Part shown: one piece after another, positions 1 to 7,953 of the stretch | Layout: each line of letters opens with the position of its first letter | Position numbering within the stretch: position 1 is the first letter of the stretch | Assembly: GCF_000027225.1 (NCBI RefSeq) | Contig: NC_013892.1 | Coordinates: forward strand, 62,001 to 126,000 | Reading direction: 5' to 3' | Length of the DNA: 64,000 nucleotides | Source of the DNA: Xenorhabdus bovienii SS-2004 | Lineage (GTDB): Bacteria > Pseudomonadota > Gammaproteobacteria > Enterobacterales > Enterobacteriaceae | The notes under the pieces: generated by a model | Databases searched by the model: none | Seen by the model: the letters and a program-made list of their open reading frames with translations, nothing else | What the model was told of the DNA's origin: nothing | Translations under genes and position numbers: made by a program

Positions 1-648
1 CATCTCATCAATGACCGTTTTATAGTCAGGCTGGCTGAAAATAGCAGAACCTGCAACAAACATATCTGCGCCCGCCTGAGCGGCTTCTCTAATATTATTG
101 GCCTTGATGCCACCATCAACTTCAAGACGAATATCGTATCCGCTTTCGTCAATGATTTTGCGTACCTGTCGTAGCTTGTTCAGGGTTTCTGGAATGAAGG
201 ACTGACCACTGAAACCCGGGTTAACGGACATCAGCAGAATCACGTCCAGCTTATCCAGAACATAATCAAGGTAGCTGAGAGGGGTTGCTGGGTTGAAAAC
301 CAGACCTGCCTTACAGCCATGTTCTTTGATGAGTTGCAGGGTACGGTCAACATGCTCGCTCGCTTCGGGGTGGAAAGTGATGTAGGTTGCACCTGCTTTA
401 GCAAAATCAGGGATAATGCGATCTACAGGTTTTACCATCAGATGAACGTCTATCGGTGCCGTAATGCCATAATCACACAGCGCCTGACAGACCATTGGTC
501 CAATGGTCAGGTTTGGCACATAGTGATTATCCATAACGTCAAAGTGGACAACATCAGCGCCTGCTGCCAGAACCTTTGCGGTATCTTCACCTAATCGGGC
601 AAAATCTGCAGATAGAATGGATGGGGCAATCAGAAAATCTTTCTTCAT
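1..648 (-). CDS. rpe: Ribulose-phosphate 3-epimerase (3' end outside window)
   Basis: Interconverts D-ribulose 5-phosphate and D-xylulose 5-phosphate in the cytoplasmic pentose phosphate pathway. Reading leftward from the ATG at 648 gives 216 codons open to the window edge; the family is about 225 residues, so only the last few are missing. Visible landmarks are the N-terminal start [15 protein letters not shown], the metal/active-site segment [12 protein letters not shown], and the phosphate-binding [10 protein letters not shown] and VDGG loops of the TIM barrel. It lies downstream of dam on the same strand (58-bp gap), as in E. coli, where aroK-aroB-damX-dam-rpe form one operon. Identification is secure; only completeness is limited. 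Confidence 0.97.
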   Translation of the reverse strand, partial: MKKDFLIAPSILSADFARLGEDTAKVLAAGADVVHFDVMDNHYVPNLTIGPMVCQALCDYGITAPIDVHLMVKPVDRIIPDFAKAGATYITFHPEASEHVDRTLQLIKEHGCKAGLVFNPATPLSYLDYVLDKLDVILLMSVNPGFSGQSFIPETLNKLRQVRKIIDESGYDIRLEVDGGIKANNIREAAQAGADMFVAGSAIFSQPDYKTVIDEM

Positions 649-706
649 TATCATCTTCTCCAATTCATTGTTTTATCCCCATTATTTCAGGGGTAAGAAA
701 CCTCAG

Positions 707-1525
707 TCACTTCCGGCAGTATAACGCCAAAAGCTCATCAACTTTACTCCGAGCAAGAATATTTCTACTTATTGTCCGACGGGCTTTAACAATATGAAGA
801 GTAGCCTGATGATACCATTCCCGCGTCATTAGCGTGTCATGGTTGGATATGAGCACAGGAATGCCCTGTTGAGAGGAAAGATGATAGGCCATCCTCGCTA
901 GATTTTCTTGATCGAGGAGGTTAAAACTATTTGTATGATAGGCCGTAAAATTAGCCGTTGCCGAAAGTGGGGCATACGGAGGATCACAATAAATTACTGA
1001 TCCTTGTGGAGCGTTGTCTAACGTGATTTGGTAATGCTGGCAGACAAAAGAGGCTTTTTGGGCTTTTTCAGCGAACCAGTAAAGCTCATCTTCAGGAAAA
1101 TAAGGTTTTTTATATCGCCCAAAAGGGACGTTAAATTCTCCTCGAGAGTTATAGCGGCAAAGGCCGTTATAGCAGTGTCGGTTAAGGTAAAGAAACAATA
1201 GACTGCGGTACAGTGGTTCTTGGCTTTTGTTGAACTCTTCCCTCAGGCGATAGAAGTCTTCCGCAGTGTTGAACTCCTGAGAGAATAATGGACGGGCATG
1301 ATTGATAAATTCTTCTGGACGAGATTTTACCGTGTCATACAGGTTGATCAGATCACTATTTATGTCTGACAAGATGTAAGAATCATAATCGGTATTCAGG
1401 AATACCGAGCCTGCGCCAACAAATGGCTCAATTAAGCGTTCTCCCTCTGGCAGATGACGTCTAATGTCATCCACCAAAGGGTATTTTCCACCGGCCCATT
1501 TTAAGAAAGCGCGTTTTTTTTTCAT
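707..1525 (-). CDS. dam: DNA adenine methylase Dam
   Basis: Orphan N6-adenine methyltransferase acting on GATC, used in mismatch-repair strand discrimination, SeqA/DnaA control and gene regulation. The 272-residue protein is near the 278 of E. coli. Visible motifs are the N-terminal FLKWAGGK, the SAM-binding FVGAGSVF (GxG loop) and the catalytic DPPY in VIYCDPPYAPLS. A conserved RYNSRGEFNVPFGRYK segment lies in the target-recognition region. It sits between damX and rpe on the minus strand as part of the aroK-aroB-damX-dam-rpe operon. Confidence 0.97.
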   Translation of the reverse strand: MKKKRAFLKWAGGKYPLVDDIRRHLPEGERLIEPFVGAGSVFLNTDYDSYILSDINSDLINLYDTVKSRPEEFINHARPLFSQEFNTAEDFYRLREEFNKSQEPLYRSLLFLYLNRHCYNGLCRYNSRGEFNVPFGRYKKPYFPEDELYWFAEKAQKASFVCQHYQITLDNAPQGSVIYCDPPYAPLSATANFTAYHTNSFNLLDQENLARMAYHLSSQQGIPVLISNHDTLMTREWYHQATLHIVKARRTISRNILARSKVDELLALYCRK

Positions 1526-1610
1526 GCCGTCAAATTAGCTATTCAATAATTTCAGAGCCGCAGATTGTACTCTGTTTAGGACAGCATATCAGCGCCTAAT
1601 CAAAATAGTT

Positions 1611-2576
1611 TTATTTTTTCAGATCTTGCTGAACCTGTTGTAGTTTTCTAACCCAAGGTTTTTTGGCCTGAACTTCAGCCGGGAGTGAGGAAATGGCACT
1701 TTTGGCGTCAGAAACCGAACCATAACTGCCGTGGATCAAGATAAACCATGCCTTACCTTCACGTTTAGCTTCATAAACCGTATAGTTTGACAGGTTATTG
1801 TTCTTTGCGAAGGCAATTAAGGTATCCGAGCGGCTGGCGCTACTCAACTGGAGTGTGAATCTGTTGGCGGAGGCTTTCAGTAAATCACCGCGAGTATCAG
1901 TCACACTCTTTTTACTGGCCTGATGGTGGAATATTGCTGGTTTATCAGTTGATTTGGCATGCTTTTCTGATTTTGCCACTTTTTCCGTTTTTTCTATTTT
2001 CGGCGGTGCAACTTTTTCAGTCTTATTCTGTTCAACTGGCGGTATCACCGTCTGTTGCATCGGGTTGGACTGTGATGGCGTCAGGTTTTTTTGCACCGTA
2101 TTATTGATGTTACCTTGCTGTTGATTCAAGGCATCAGAAATATCACCGGGCAATTCTATGCGCTGGTTGTGGTTACTTGCCTCAGGTGCTGGAGAAAGAT
2201 CTTTGCTTGGTGTATTGCTAATGGGTGGCATACTGATTTCTTGTGAGCCATTGATTGCTGATGCCAATGGATTTTCCGGCGAGCTATTCTGATTATTGGT
2301 AGAGAGTGAAGAAGAGCCGGATAGATCGATGTTTTTCTCAGCCGTATTCTGGGATTGCTGTTTCTCATGCTCAGTTGGCGATTTCAATGCAGAACTGATA
2401 GCAATAATCAGCAGTAAAAGCACCAGAATTCCAACCCCAATCATTAATTGCTGGCGGGATACTGCCAGCTTGGGCTGGTTGGATTGGCTGCGCGATCGCG
2501 GAGGGTGGCGATCGGATGTATCGGGTTTAAATTCGTTTTCTGTTTTTTGTTTGTTTTCTGATTTTAATTCGTCCAT
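1611..2576 (-). CDS. damX: Cell-division SPOR-domain protein DamX
   Basis: Inner-membrane bitopic protein that binds denuded septal peptidoglycan through a C-terminal SPOR domain and joins the division ring. The open frame starts ten codons upstream, but I choose the ATG at 2576. It gives MDELKSEN, matching the family N-terminus, and GAGAGGG lies just upstream as a ribosome binding site. Order: charged cytoplasmic tail (about 1-40), one membrane helix (LMIGVGILVLLLLIIAISSAL), a long low-complexity N/Q/S/P/K-rich periplasmic linker, and a SPOR domain of about 75 residues (FTLQLSSASR to the end). The linker diverges from E. coli, as is usual for the family. It lies between aroB and dam. Confidence 0.93.
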   Translation of the reverse strand: MDELKSENKQKTENEFKPDTSDRHPPRSRSQSNQPKLAVSRQQLMIGVGILVLLLLIIAISSALKSPTEHEKQQSQNTAEKNIDLSGSSSLSTNNQNSSPENPLASAINGSQEISMPPISNTPSKDLSPAPEASNHNQRIELPGDISDALNQQQGNINNTVQKNLTPSQSNPMQQTVIPPVEQNKTEKVAPPKIEKTEKVAKSEKHAKSTDKPAIFHHQASKKSVTDTRGDLLKASANRFTLQLSSASRSDTLIAFAKNNNLSNYTVYEAKREGKAWFILIHGSYGSVSDAKSAISSLPAEVQAKKPWVRKLQQVQQDLKK

Positions 2577-2763
2577 ATGCCCTCTCAGCAGAGATAATAC
2601 TGCCAATTGTTATTTTAGAGGCTTGGCAGCCTGATCTAACTAAAACCAATAATGTTATATCTGATAATGTAGCTATTTTTTAGCATAACAGCTAGAAAAT
2701 GATTCATTATTCAAGCTTTTATTCCCAGAAGGAATATTTCGCCATATTCAGATAATCGTGTAT

Positions 2764-3861
2764 TTAGCTGGTCGATGGCAGGCATAGGTGGATGGCGTCC
2801 AATATAACATCAGACCCGATATCAGAACGAAGCTCTGCTTTCCCAATCGCTGTAGGCAGTACCAGATGCAATTTTCCCGCAGAGACTTTTTTATCGCGCA
2901 TCATATGTGGCAAATAGATTTCTGGAGACATTTCCACTGGGCCGTTGACTGGAAGTTTTGCCCGTTCCAGCAAACTGATAATGCGCTGAGTATCCTGTTT
3001 TGAGAACGTGCCCATAAGTTCAGATGTCCGTGCTGCCATCACCATACCCGCAGCAACCGCCTGACCATGCAGCCAGACACCATAACCCATTTCAGCTTCA
3101 ATAGCATGCCCAAAGGTATGGCCGAGATTTAATAGTGCCCGCATCCCATTGCGTTCTTGTTCATCAGCAGCGACAACCCATGCCTTGAGTTCACAGCAGC
3201 GACGAATGCAATAAGCTATTACCTGATTATCGAGAGCCAGTAATTGTTCGATATTGCTTTCGAGCCAGTTAAAAAATTCACCATCCAGAATGATGCCGTA
3301 TTTGATAACTTCAGCCAGTCCTGCATGCAGTTCTTGAGCAGGTAATGTTTTCAGGCAATTGATATCAATAATAACGGATGCTGGCTGATAAAAGGCCCCT
3401 ATCATGTTTTTGCCGAGGGGATGGTTGACGCCGGTTTTTCCACCGACGGAAGAGTCAACCTGAGAAAGTAATGTGGTGGGTATTTGGATGAAGCGAATGC
3501 CGCGTTGATAGCAAGCGGCGGCAAACCCTGTCATATCACCGATTACACCACCACCGAGAGCGATAAGCGTTGTGTCACGACCATGATTATTTTCCAGTAA
3601 AGCGGAAAAAATGTCATTGACCACAAAAAGTGATTTGTACTGTTCACCGTCAGGTAAGATAACTTCGTCTACCCGAAGGCCCATCCCCTGCAATGTGGAT
3701 TTCACCTGTTCAAGATACAGGGGAGCCAGCGTCTCGTTGGTCACTATCATGACCTGCTGACCAGCTTGCAGGGACTTGAATGCCTCATCGCTAGAAAATA
3801 GCCCTTGGGCTATGGCAATCGGATAGCTTCTTTCACCTAACGTAACAGTTACTTGTTCCAT
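2764..3861 (-). CDS. aroB: 3-dehydroquinate synthase
   Basis: Second shikimate-pathway enzyme: DAHP to 3-dehydroquinate, NAD- and metal-dependent, cytoplasmic. The ATG at 3861 ([15 protein letters not shown]) is preferred over the more upstream in-frame start at 3897 because it matches the family N-terminus; the product is then 365 residues against 362 in E. coli. Visible landmarks are ILPDGEQYK, the NAD-binding [33 protein letters not shown], and metal ligands in [19 protein letters not shown] and LHGQAV. It lies 45 bp after aroK, so the two are probably co-transcribed. Confidence 0.97.
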   Translation of the reverse strand: MEQVTVTLGERSYPIAIAQGLFSSDEAFKSLQAGQQVMIVTNETLAPLYLEQVKSTLQGMGLRVDEVILPDGEQYKSLFVVNDIFSALLENNHGRDTTLIALGGGVIGDMTGFAAACYQRGIRFIQIPTTLLSQVDSSVGGKTGVNHPLGKNMIGAFYQPASVIIDINCLKTLPAQELHAGLAEVIKYGIILDGEFFNWLESNIEQLLALDNQVIAYCIRRCCELKAWVVAADEQERNGMRALLNLGHTFGHAIEAEMGYGVWLHGQAVAAGMVMAARTSELMGTFSKQDTQRIISLLERAKLPVNGPVEMSPEIYLPHMMRDKKVSAGKLHLVLPTAIGKAELRSDIGSDVILDAIHLCLPSTS

Positions 3862-3906
3862 ATCAGCTTTCGCCTTATCGTTTGCTGCTGTGCACACCAG
3901 CGTAAA

Positions 3907-4428
3907 TCAGTTTTTTTCCAGTAATTCGATGATTTGGTTAGCAACAACTTTGGCGCTTTGCTCATCTGTACGGATAGTCAGATCAGCAATTTCCTCGTAG
4001 AGAGGGTTGCGCTCATCAGCTAAATTTTCTAAAACTTCGCGTGCTGGTGCATCCACTTGAAGTAAAGGACGTTTTTTATCACGCTGAGTACGAGCTAACT
4101 GTTTTTCGATGGTTGTTTCTAAATAGACAACCACACCACGGGCAGACAGACGATTACGGGTTTCTTTTGATTTAACAGAACCCCCACCCGTTGCCAGTAC
4201 GATGCCTTGTTTTTCAGTCAATTCGTTAATTATTTTTTCTTCACGATCGCGGAAGCCTTCTTCGCCTTCCACATCAAATACCCAGCCCACGTCAGCTCCG
4301 GTACGTCGCTCAATTTCTTGATCAGAGTCGTAAAACTCCATATTGAGTTGCTGAGCTAACTGACGACCAATAGTGCTTTTGCCGGCACCCATAGGCCCAA
4401 CCAGAAAGATATTGCGTTTCTCTGCCAT
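3907..4428 (-). CDS. aroK: Shikimate kinase I
   Basis: Phosphorylates shikimate to shikimate 3-phosphate. The 173-residue P-loop kinase has Walker [10 protein letters not shown] near residue 11, the shikimate-binding DSD and ERR motifs, GxxFR as [10 protein letters not shown], the GGG loop (LATGGGSV) and the RPLL lid segment. It is first in the aroK-aroB-damX-dam-rpe operon, so the transcript promoter should lie in the 400 bp upstream (4429-4831). Confidence 0.97.
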   Translation of the reverse strand: MAEKRNIFLVGPMGAGKSTIGRQLAQQLNMEFYDSDQEIERRTGADVGWVFDVEGEEGFRDREEKIINELTEKQGIVLATGGGSVKSKETRNRLSARGVVVYLETTIEKQLARTQRDKKRPLLQVDAPAREVLENLADERNPLYEEIADLTIRTDEQSAKVVANQIIELLEKN

Positions 4429-4831
4429 GTTTTTGGTATTACTAAGACTATTTGTTAATGATAACCCGCCCCGCCAATCAGATTAGCCACGGGACCTAAA
4501 CTGAAACCTCATGAGTGAGAATGTGAGATCAGATGGGAAAATTATCTCAGTACATCAACCTGTATTGCAACTATATATATCTGGCACGAACCGTTGTAGT
4601 CTGGTTTATGCTTTGTTGGCTGACTGTGAGCCTACTTTATGTTTATTGGGGTAGACTCTTACTTGTGATGTTAGACCCGCTCACTCAATTAGATAATCCT
4701 TGTATGCTAAATTACTCCCAGCGTCAAATCCATAAACAGGTCAGACCAAGAAAAATAGTAGAAAATCTGGTTAAAAAGACGTAATTATTCCTATTAATTG
4801 TTTGATATTTATTGCATATTTTTTGTATTGG
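4429..4831. other. Intergenic region upstream of aroK, downstream of hofQ
   Basis: About 400 bp without a convincing gene. It must carry the aroK operon promoter on the minus strand; an AT-rich TATATATA-type stretch near 4570-4580 could contribute a -10, but I cannot fix a start site. An 83-codon plus-strand frame here has no visible family and runs against both neighbouring operons, so I do not call it. Confidence 0.5.
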
Positions 4832-5917
4832 TCAAATATCGGTCAGTTGAGGTGTGATAAAAATTACGAGTTCCCTTCGGCTGTGCTGTTCTCCTTTTTG
4901 GTTAAATAATGCACCCAATAGTGGAAGATCAGACAAGTAAGGGACTTTTTGCAGGCTAGCGCCTTTTTTCTGCTGAAAAATGCCACCAAGAATCAGGGTT
5001 TCCCCGTTTCTGACGGTAACCTGTGTCACGATTTCCTGTTTATCTATCGCCAGATTTTCATTTCCTCCCTGACTAATGGGCAGTCCAGGAGCATTCTGGC
5101 TGATTTTTAGCGCTAAACGGATTTTCCCTTTTCTCAATATGTGTGGAGTCACTTCCATACCTAATACCGCCTCCTTAAATTGAATCGTCGTTTTGTCCTT
5201 GTCCTGAACGAGATAAGGGATATCAGAACCTTGCTTAATGCTGGCTGGCTGTTGGTGTGAGGCTGTCAGCCTTGGGCTGGCAATGATATCCAGTTGGTTT
5301 TCCTGCTCCAGTGCACTGAGCTCCATTTCCAGCAGGCTTGCATGGATGCGGGCAGTGTTCAGTACCAGTCGGTGGCTTTGATTACCTGCGGATTGATGCA
5401 AATTCAAACGGTTGAGGCCTATTGAGCGATTTAGTGGATCAGCAGCCATGCCCCAGTGAATTCCCAACTCATGCAGAGCCTCTCTGCTGCTGGTAACAAT
5501 ATGAGCCGTAATTTGTACTTGTTGTTGTGGCGTATCCACTTCTTTCAGCCAACCTTTGATGCGGGTAATGGCATCAAACTTATCTTCCAGTATCAGGCTG
5601 TTGGTCATGGTATCGTGTTCAACTTTTCCCCATTTTGTCAGTAGAGCCGGAGTATTTTTCTGTAATTGTTCGGCGATCTGCCCTGCGTCAGCGTATTGCA
5701 GAGTAATCGACTGATATTCAATCTCTTGCTCCTGTTCATCTCTTTCTGCTGGGAAAAATTCGAGTTGTTCATCTAATTCGTTTTTTGGTGGCTGGAACGG
5801 ATTTCTCACCGCTTTTTCGCTCTCTGTTTCTTTCCATGTGTTAATTTCTTCGGCAGAAGCGAGGATTGGCAGTAACAGAAACAGGCAAGCCAGCAAAATA
5901 AAAAAATGACTGTTCAT
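4832..5917 (-). CDS. hofQ: Secretin-like HofQ with PilP/HofP-type N-terminus
   Basis: Outer-membrane secretin of the hof (PilQ-like) system, linked in E. coli to use of DNA as a nutrient. 361 residues against about 412 in E. coli. Residues 1-22 are a signal peptide. Residues 38-44 read RNPFQPP, the hallmark of the PilP/HofP lipoprotein family and not of secretins. From about residue 70 (SITLQYADAG) to the end it matches HofQ: DIIASPRLTASHQQPASIKQGSDIPY, the core ending GGIFQQKKG, and ELVIFITPQL. The STN domain that normally precedes this is absent. This looks like an in-frame fusion of the start of hofP to the back of hofQ, and no separate hofP is present. Its ribosome site overlaps the hofO stop. 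Confidence 0.85.
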   Translation of the reverse strand: MNSHFFILLACLFLLLPILASAEEINTWKETESEKAVRNPFQPPKNELDEQLEFFPAERDEQEQEIEYQSITLQYADAGQIAEQLQKNTPALLTKWGKVEHDTMTNSLILEDKFDAITRIKGWLKEVDTPQQQVQITAHIVTSSREALHELGIHWGMAADPLNRSIGLNRLNLHQSAGNQSHRLVLNTARIHASLLEMELSALEQENQLDIIASPRLTASHQQPASIKQGSDIPYLVQDKDKTTIQFKEAVLGMEVTPHILRKGKIRLALKISQNAPGLPISQGGNENLAIDKQEIVTQVTVRNGETLILGGIFQQKKGASLQKVPYLSDLPLLGALFNQKGEQHSRRELVIFITPQLTDI

Positions 5918-5919
5918 GA

Positions 5920-6471
5920 TTATCCCTCATGGAGGACATCTGACAGCACCATGCGGACAGTCAGATCGTTATCGACAGGGATGATGGTGAGGTGTTTGAT
6001 CAGCAAAACAGGTTGTACTTGTTGGATTTCATTGAGGAAATGGAGGAGTTGGTCATAGCTCAGTGACAGCATGATGTGCCAGAAAATCTGGTTGCCTTCC
6101 CTATGGCTTTTCCACTCCATGAGCTGACTGCCAGAGCTGGTTAAGGGCTGATGAAGGCGTTTGAGTACGGTGGCATTTTTTTGCGGGATATTGTTGGGCA
6201 AAATATTATTGCCTTGGCTGAGTTCTGCCGTCAATTGCTGAATCTGCTGTCGGATATCGGGTAAATTGGGTAACTCGGCGATACGTTTTTCGGATAACGC
6301 CGAATTGTGTTTCTGCTCTGTGAGATTGAGCTGGAGGTCATGGATTGCGTACTCATTCTCCTGCCAGACCCAAAAATAGAAACCCAATATGAGTGGAATA
6401 ACTGGCAATTGCTGCAACAGAAACAACTGCCATGCTGGACGATGAAACCACACAAGATAATTACTTTTCAT
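5920..6471 (-). CDS. hofO: PilO-like protein HofO
   Basis: Bitopic inner-membrane protein of the hofMNOPQ (PilMNOPQ-like) operon. 183 residues: short cytoplasmic start, one hydrophobic helix (about 15-35, LFLLQQLPVIPLILGFYFWV), a coiled-coil-prone segment and a small PilO-like periplasmic domain (WKSHREGNQIFWHIMLSLSYDQLLHFLNEI). Sequence conservation in this family is low; the call rests on gene order, size and topology. The start overlaps the end of hofN by 11 bp, showing translational coupling. Confidence 0.8.
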   Translation of the reverse strand: MKSNYLVWFHRPAWQLFLLQQLPVIPLILGFYFWVWQENEYAIHDLQLNLTEQKHNSALSEKRIAELPNLPDIRQQIQQLTAELSQGNNILPNNIPQKNATVLKRLHQPLTSSGSQLMEWKSHREGNQIFWHIMLSLSYDQLLHFLNEIQQVQPVLLIKHLTIIPVDNDLTVRMVLSDVLHEG

Positions 6472-7012
6472 CAGGTGCTCCCATTAACCAATTGGCATCG
6501 ATAGTAAATATCTTGAGATGTTCTTCCGTGGTGCTCATTTTTTTCAGTTGGACATTGTTCAGTGAGGCATTGTCGGTCAGGTTATCCAGTAAGTCCGAGA
6601 CATCATCGTAGTTTTGACTGCTGGCGGCAAAAACCAATTGGCCGGTGTCGTCACTGAATGCAGTAAGCCAGCTTTTTTCCGGCAACAAATGAGGGAGTTG
6701 ACGAAATAACTGTAAATATCTTTGGTTCTGTTCCATGAATGTCTGTTTTTTCCTTAATTGTTGTGTCAATTGCTGATGATGTTGAATAGCGTGTTCGCTT
6801 TCTTGGATATTTTGCTGTAACTGCATTAATTGGTGGCTAATTTCTGTTAATTTGTCGTGATGTTGCGCAATTTTGTTTTTTTGCTGCACGGAAATAAACG
6901 TTAGTACAGATATGCAGAGTATTAATTGCAGGCAAAGCAATAGCCCCCATTTCCGGCATAGGCGTTTTAATCTTGCCTGACGCCACGGTAAAAAATTAAC
7001 CTGATACATCAT
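6461..7012 (-). CDS. hofN: PilN-like protein HofN
   Basis: Inner-membrane partner of HofO in the pilus-like assembly platform. 183 residues begin MMYQVNFLPWRQARL; the VNFLPWR motif is characteristic of PilN and contacts PilM. A transmembrane helix (about 24-43) and a Q-rich coiled coil (45-85) follow, then a periplasmic domain. The start overlaps the hofM stop by 4 bp (ATGA). Confidence 0.85.
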   Translation of the reverse strand: MMYQVNFLPWRQARLKRLCRKWGLLLCLQLILCISVLTFISVQQKNKIAQHHDKLTEISHQLMQLQQNIQESEHAIQHHQQLTQQLRKKQTFMEQNQRYLQLFRQLPHLLPEKSWLTAFSDDTGQLVFAASSQNYDDVSDLLDNLTDNASLNNVQLKKMSTTEEHLKIFTIDANWLMGAPDEK

Positions 7013-7836
7013 TGATCATCCGGCCTCAGTGCCAGCCCCGCAGCGATAATGAAGGCATCTGTTTTTTCGGGTAATGGGAGCTGGTAATGGCGAAATGCGG
7101 TCTGCATGTGCCAGACATGAACGGGTTCTGCGGGTATAGCATGCTGTTCGTCACTGTAATAAATCTCAGGGCTGGCCATGTCTGATAAAACAGGTAACTG
7201 GCTGATGATTTGTGCCAGATGCGGATGTGTCTGTATTGATATCAACCCATAACCAAAAGGGCTACTGGCGGGGGTAACCCATAGCCAGTCTGTTATGCGT
7301 TTGTGGATCAACCAGCCGTCATCGGGAACGCCCGCGAGTTTGGCAATATAGCGCAATGCGCAGGGAGAAATATCAATGGCATCGGGGGATAAATCGATGT
7401 CTGCGAGCAGCTTAAGCCAGAGGTTGAGATCTTTTTGCCGGGTGGCACTGATACAAATTTGCTGACCTCGTACTCGATAATCCAACGCAAGATCACTGAC
7501 AGGGAATTGTTTTTCGGCATTGGCATGAACAAACCAGCCGAGTTCTGGCTCTTGCAATAGAGTATGGGTAGGTAGGGCGATCTGCTTCTGTAAGGTTTGT
7601 TGAACAGGTAATGTTAATCGTAAGCTAATCTTTTTAGGTAATTTTCGCCGCCATTGCATTAAAATGTGGCCTAATTTTTCAGGATGTTGTAGCCGTCCTC
7701 CTGAAATAATGTCGCTTGATAAACGATATTGCCAGCAATGGCGAAGTTGCCAGCCATCACGGCGTTTAATGGCTGCGAAAGCATTAATGTAATGTTCATG
7801 GACATCCAGTCCGATATACCATTTTGATAAATACAT
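7009..7836 (-). CDS. hofM: PilM-like actin-fold protein HofM
   Basis: Cytoplasmic actin-like protein expected to bind the VNFLPWR tail of HofN. 275 residues; the N-terminus WYIGLDVHEHYINAFAAIKRRDGWQL resembles the ATPase-fold phosphate-1 region of PilM. First gene of the minus-strand hofMNO-Q operon and divergent from mrcA over 117 bp, as in E. coli. I see no clear CRP-S (Sxy-dependent) site in that gap, so competence-type regulation is not supported by the sequence. Confidence 0.85.
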   Translation of the reverse strand: MYLSKWYIGLDVHEHYINAFAAIKRRDGWQLRHCWQYRLSSDIISGGRLQHPEKLGHILMQWRRKLPKKISLRLTLPVQQTLQKQIALPTHTLLQEPELGWFVHANAEKQFPVSDLALDYRVRGQQICISATRQKDLNLWLKLLADIDLSPDAIDISPCALRYIAKLAGVPDDGWLIHKRITDWLWVTPASSPFGYGLISIQTHPHLAQIISQLPVLSDMASPEIYYSDEQHAIPAEPVHVWHMQTAFRHYQLPLPEKTDAFIIAAGLALRPDDQ

Positions 7837-7953
7837 GTCGCGATCTCCATATCTGCTATTAATGAAAGGTCATATCCATAGTGCTGTATAGCCTTTATAC
7901 TACGTACTAATCGTTTATAAACTGCCCGATTAACATGGCGTGAGAAATTTCAG

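Noticed and set aside
4533..4784. 83-codon plus-strand frame between hofQ and aroK
   Set aside because: No recognisable family, no good ribosome site, and it opposes the aroK promoter region.
7837..7953. CRP-S (competence) site between hofM and mrcA
   Set aside because: I looked for a TGCGA-N6-TCGCA pattern and found none convincing.
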